Of a stretch of DNA of 64,000 bases, positions 63,137 through 64,000 are shown one piece after another. How positions within the stretch are numbered: position 1 is the first letter of the stretch; every line of letters begins with the position of its first letter. The notes below the pieces were generated by a model that was given only the letters and a program-made list of their open reading frames with translations, did no database searches and was not told where the DNA came from. The position numbers and the translations under genes are program-made. The DNA is taken from the NCBI RefSeq assembly GCF_028561755.1, contig NZ_JAQQTD010000001.1, positions 539,159-603,158 of the forward strand, written 5' to 3'. The DNA comes from Altibacter sp. HG106. GTDB taxonomy: Bacteria > Bacteroidota > Bacteroidia > Flavobacteriales > Flavobacteriaceae.

Positions 63137-63163
63137 AAGCCGCTCAAACGAGCGGCTTTTTTA
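63137..63163 (+). terminator. Intrinsic terminator of htpG
   Basis: AAGCCGCTC-aaac-GAGCGGCTTTTTT: a nine-base-pair stem, tetraloop, and six T residues, 20 bases after the stop. Confidence 0.92.
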
Positions 63164-63233
63164 TTTCGTATTCGTTTTATAAATTTTTACAAAACTTTAA
63201 TACTTATCCTTACGCCAACGCTCGTTAAAGCCA

Positions 63234-63241
63234 TATTTTTG
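63234..63241 (+). promoter_or_regulatory. TATTTTTG -7 element of the last gene
   Basis: A perfect TAnnTTTG 43 bases ahead of the ATG at 63285. Confidence 0.6.
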
Positions 63242-63284
63242 AGGGAATTTTAACGAATCCCTTTATTTAATTTATTAAACATTT

Positions 63285-64000
63285 ATGAAAAAAATTACTT
63301 TTTCTATTTTATTAATGTTTGCTGCTTTTGTGTGTCACGCACAATCGGTGTTCATTAATGAATTGCATTACGACAACGCTAGTACGGATGTCGGCGAATT
63401 TGTAGAAGTCGCCGGACCTGCTGGAACTGATCTTTCTACCTATTCTATTGTACTTTACAATGGAAGTGGTGGTACGAGCTACAACACTACCGGCCTTTCT
63501 GGAACTATTGATGATGAAGGCGGAAGTGGTTTTGGCGCTGTTTCTTTCCTTATTTCTGGAATCCAGAACGGAGCCCCTGACGGTCTTGCGCTAGTTGATG
63601 GCGGTACTGTGGTTCAGTTTCTTAGCTATGAAGGTTCTTTTACAGCAACCGACGGGCCGGCTAACGGAATGAACAGTACCGACATTGGAGTGTCTGAAGA
63701 CCCTGCACCTGCTGCGGGCCAGTCGCTTCAATTAACGGGTACAGGAAATATGTATTCTGACTTTACATGGAACGCTCCTGCCGCGGAATCTCCCGGAGAC
63801 ATCAATGCCGGACAAACGTTTATGGCTGCTATGGGAATGCCTCCTGTTATTTCATGTCCTTCTGACGTGATGGCCGACACCGATCCGGGTGTGTGTAACG
63901 CAGTAGTAAACTTTGCAGATGCAGTTGCCATCGATCCTGATGGAGGAACGGTAACCGTAACGCAGACCATGGGCCCAACCAGTGGTTCTATGTTCCCTAC
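63285..64000 (+). CDS. Secreted protein with lamin-tail-like and HYR domains (3' truncated by window edge)
   Basis: 238 complete codons are visible with no stop. The signal peptide is MKKITFSILLMFAAFVCHAQ. The segment SVFINELHYDNASTDVGEFVEVAGPAGTDLSTYSIVLYNGSGG is a lamin-tail/LTD-like beta-domain (~residues 20-180). From ~190 a HYR-type immunoglobulin-like repeat begins (ISCPSDVMADTDPGVCNAVVNF...). Such proteins usually carry many HYR repeats and a T9SS tail and may be large adhesins or surface nucleases; the end is outside the window. Confidence 0.85.
   Translation, partial: MKKITFSILLMFAAFVCHAQSVFINELHYDNASTDVGEFVEVAGPAGTDLSTYSIVLYNGSGGTSYNTTGLSGTIDDEGGSGFGAVSFLISGIQNGAPDGLALVDGGTVVQFLSYEGSFTATDGPANGMNSTDIGVSEDPAPAAGQSLQLTGTGNMYSDFTWNAPAAESPGDINAGQTFMAAMGMPPVISCPSDVMADTDPGVCNAVVNFADAVAIDPDGGTVTVTQTMGPTSGSMFP

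Overview
The window reads as a chromosomal core segment of a marine-type member of the Flavobacteriaceae (Bacteroidota). The evidence is: three complete genes for secreted proteins (a beta-helix repeat protein, an S8 protease, a BNR-propeller protein) ending in type IX secretion (T9SS) sorting tails; many start sites preceded by the Bacteroidota -7 element TAnnTTTG rather than by a Shine-Dalgarno; the ribosomal cluster rpmB-rpmG-DUF4295-ftsY; a bacillithiol gene (bshC) rather than an obvious glutathione pathway; and a SusC-like carboxypeptidase-regulatory/plug/beta-barrel receptor. No tRNA, rRNA, IS element, prophage or CRISPR array was seen. Base composition is even and most genes are housekeeping.

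Layout. 0-6.6 kb: tail of a DUF2254-like gene, TerB-like protein, small secreted protein behind an ECF-type promoter, sucC, lysA, a beta-lactamase-fold lipoprotein, and a RetSat/CrtI-like oxidoreductase. 6.7-22.3 kb, all minus strand: beta-helix T9SS protein, then the operons mnmA-S8 protease-NMO/FabK, pyrG-yidC-MORN, DUF922-DUF3820, guaA-LysM-OsmC. 22.4-29.5 kb: a plus-strand pair made of a DUF1704/QEGLA metallopeptidase (MATCAP-like) and an ATP-grasp ligase, facing bshC, then an M14 peptidase. 29.5-39.9 kb: AraC regulator, SdiA-regulated propeller, glycosyltransferase, a CheB-CheR-PAS-histidine kinase fusion with a TTG start, rimO, ftsY (with a structured RNA-like repeat in its leader), DUF4295, rpmG, rpmB. 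40-48.8 kb: operon exonuclease-FAH-Hpt-cinA, an E2 acyltransferase, recR-GT2, and a BNR-propeller T9SS protein. 48.9-55.2 kb: sodium:solute symporter, CoA-binding protein, then the receptor locus. 55.3-64 kb: FabH-like synthase, S9 peptidase, TetR-ABC1 kinase operon, htpG, and the start of a secreted HYR-type protein that runs off the window.

The most interesting part is 50.7-53.65 kb. Three promoters of one class (TGyAAC, exactly 16 bp, then [C/A]GTC[T/A]) lie around one outer-membrane receptor gene. One drives the receptor. The other two each precede a roughly 100-nt transcript unit with no convincing gene, built the same way: a 10-11 bp stem at or near the 5' end closing a 37-45 nt loop, then 2-3 nt, then an intrinsic terminator. 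I interpret these as twin ECF-sigma-controlled small RNAs flanking a co-regulated receptor, in concept like sigma-E sRNAs of enterics. This is inferred from sequence only. Other leads are the MATCAP-like peptidase/ATP-grasp pair, the structured repeat before ftsY, a three-half-site operator for the TetR-ABC1 operon, a non-canonical E2 active site (HxxxNG), and leaderless-looking guaA and TerB starts.
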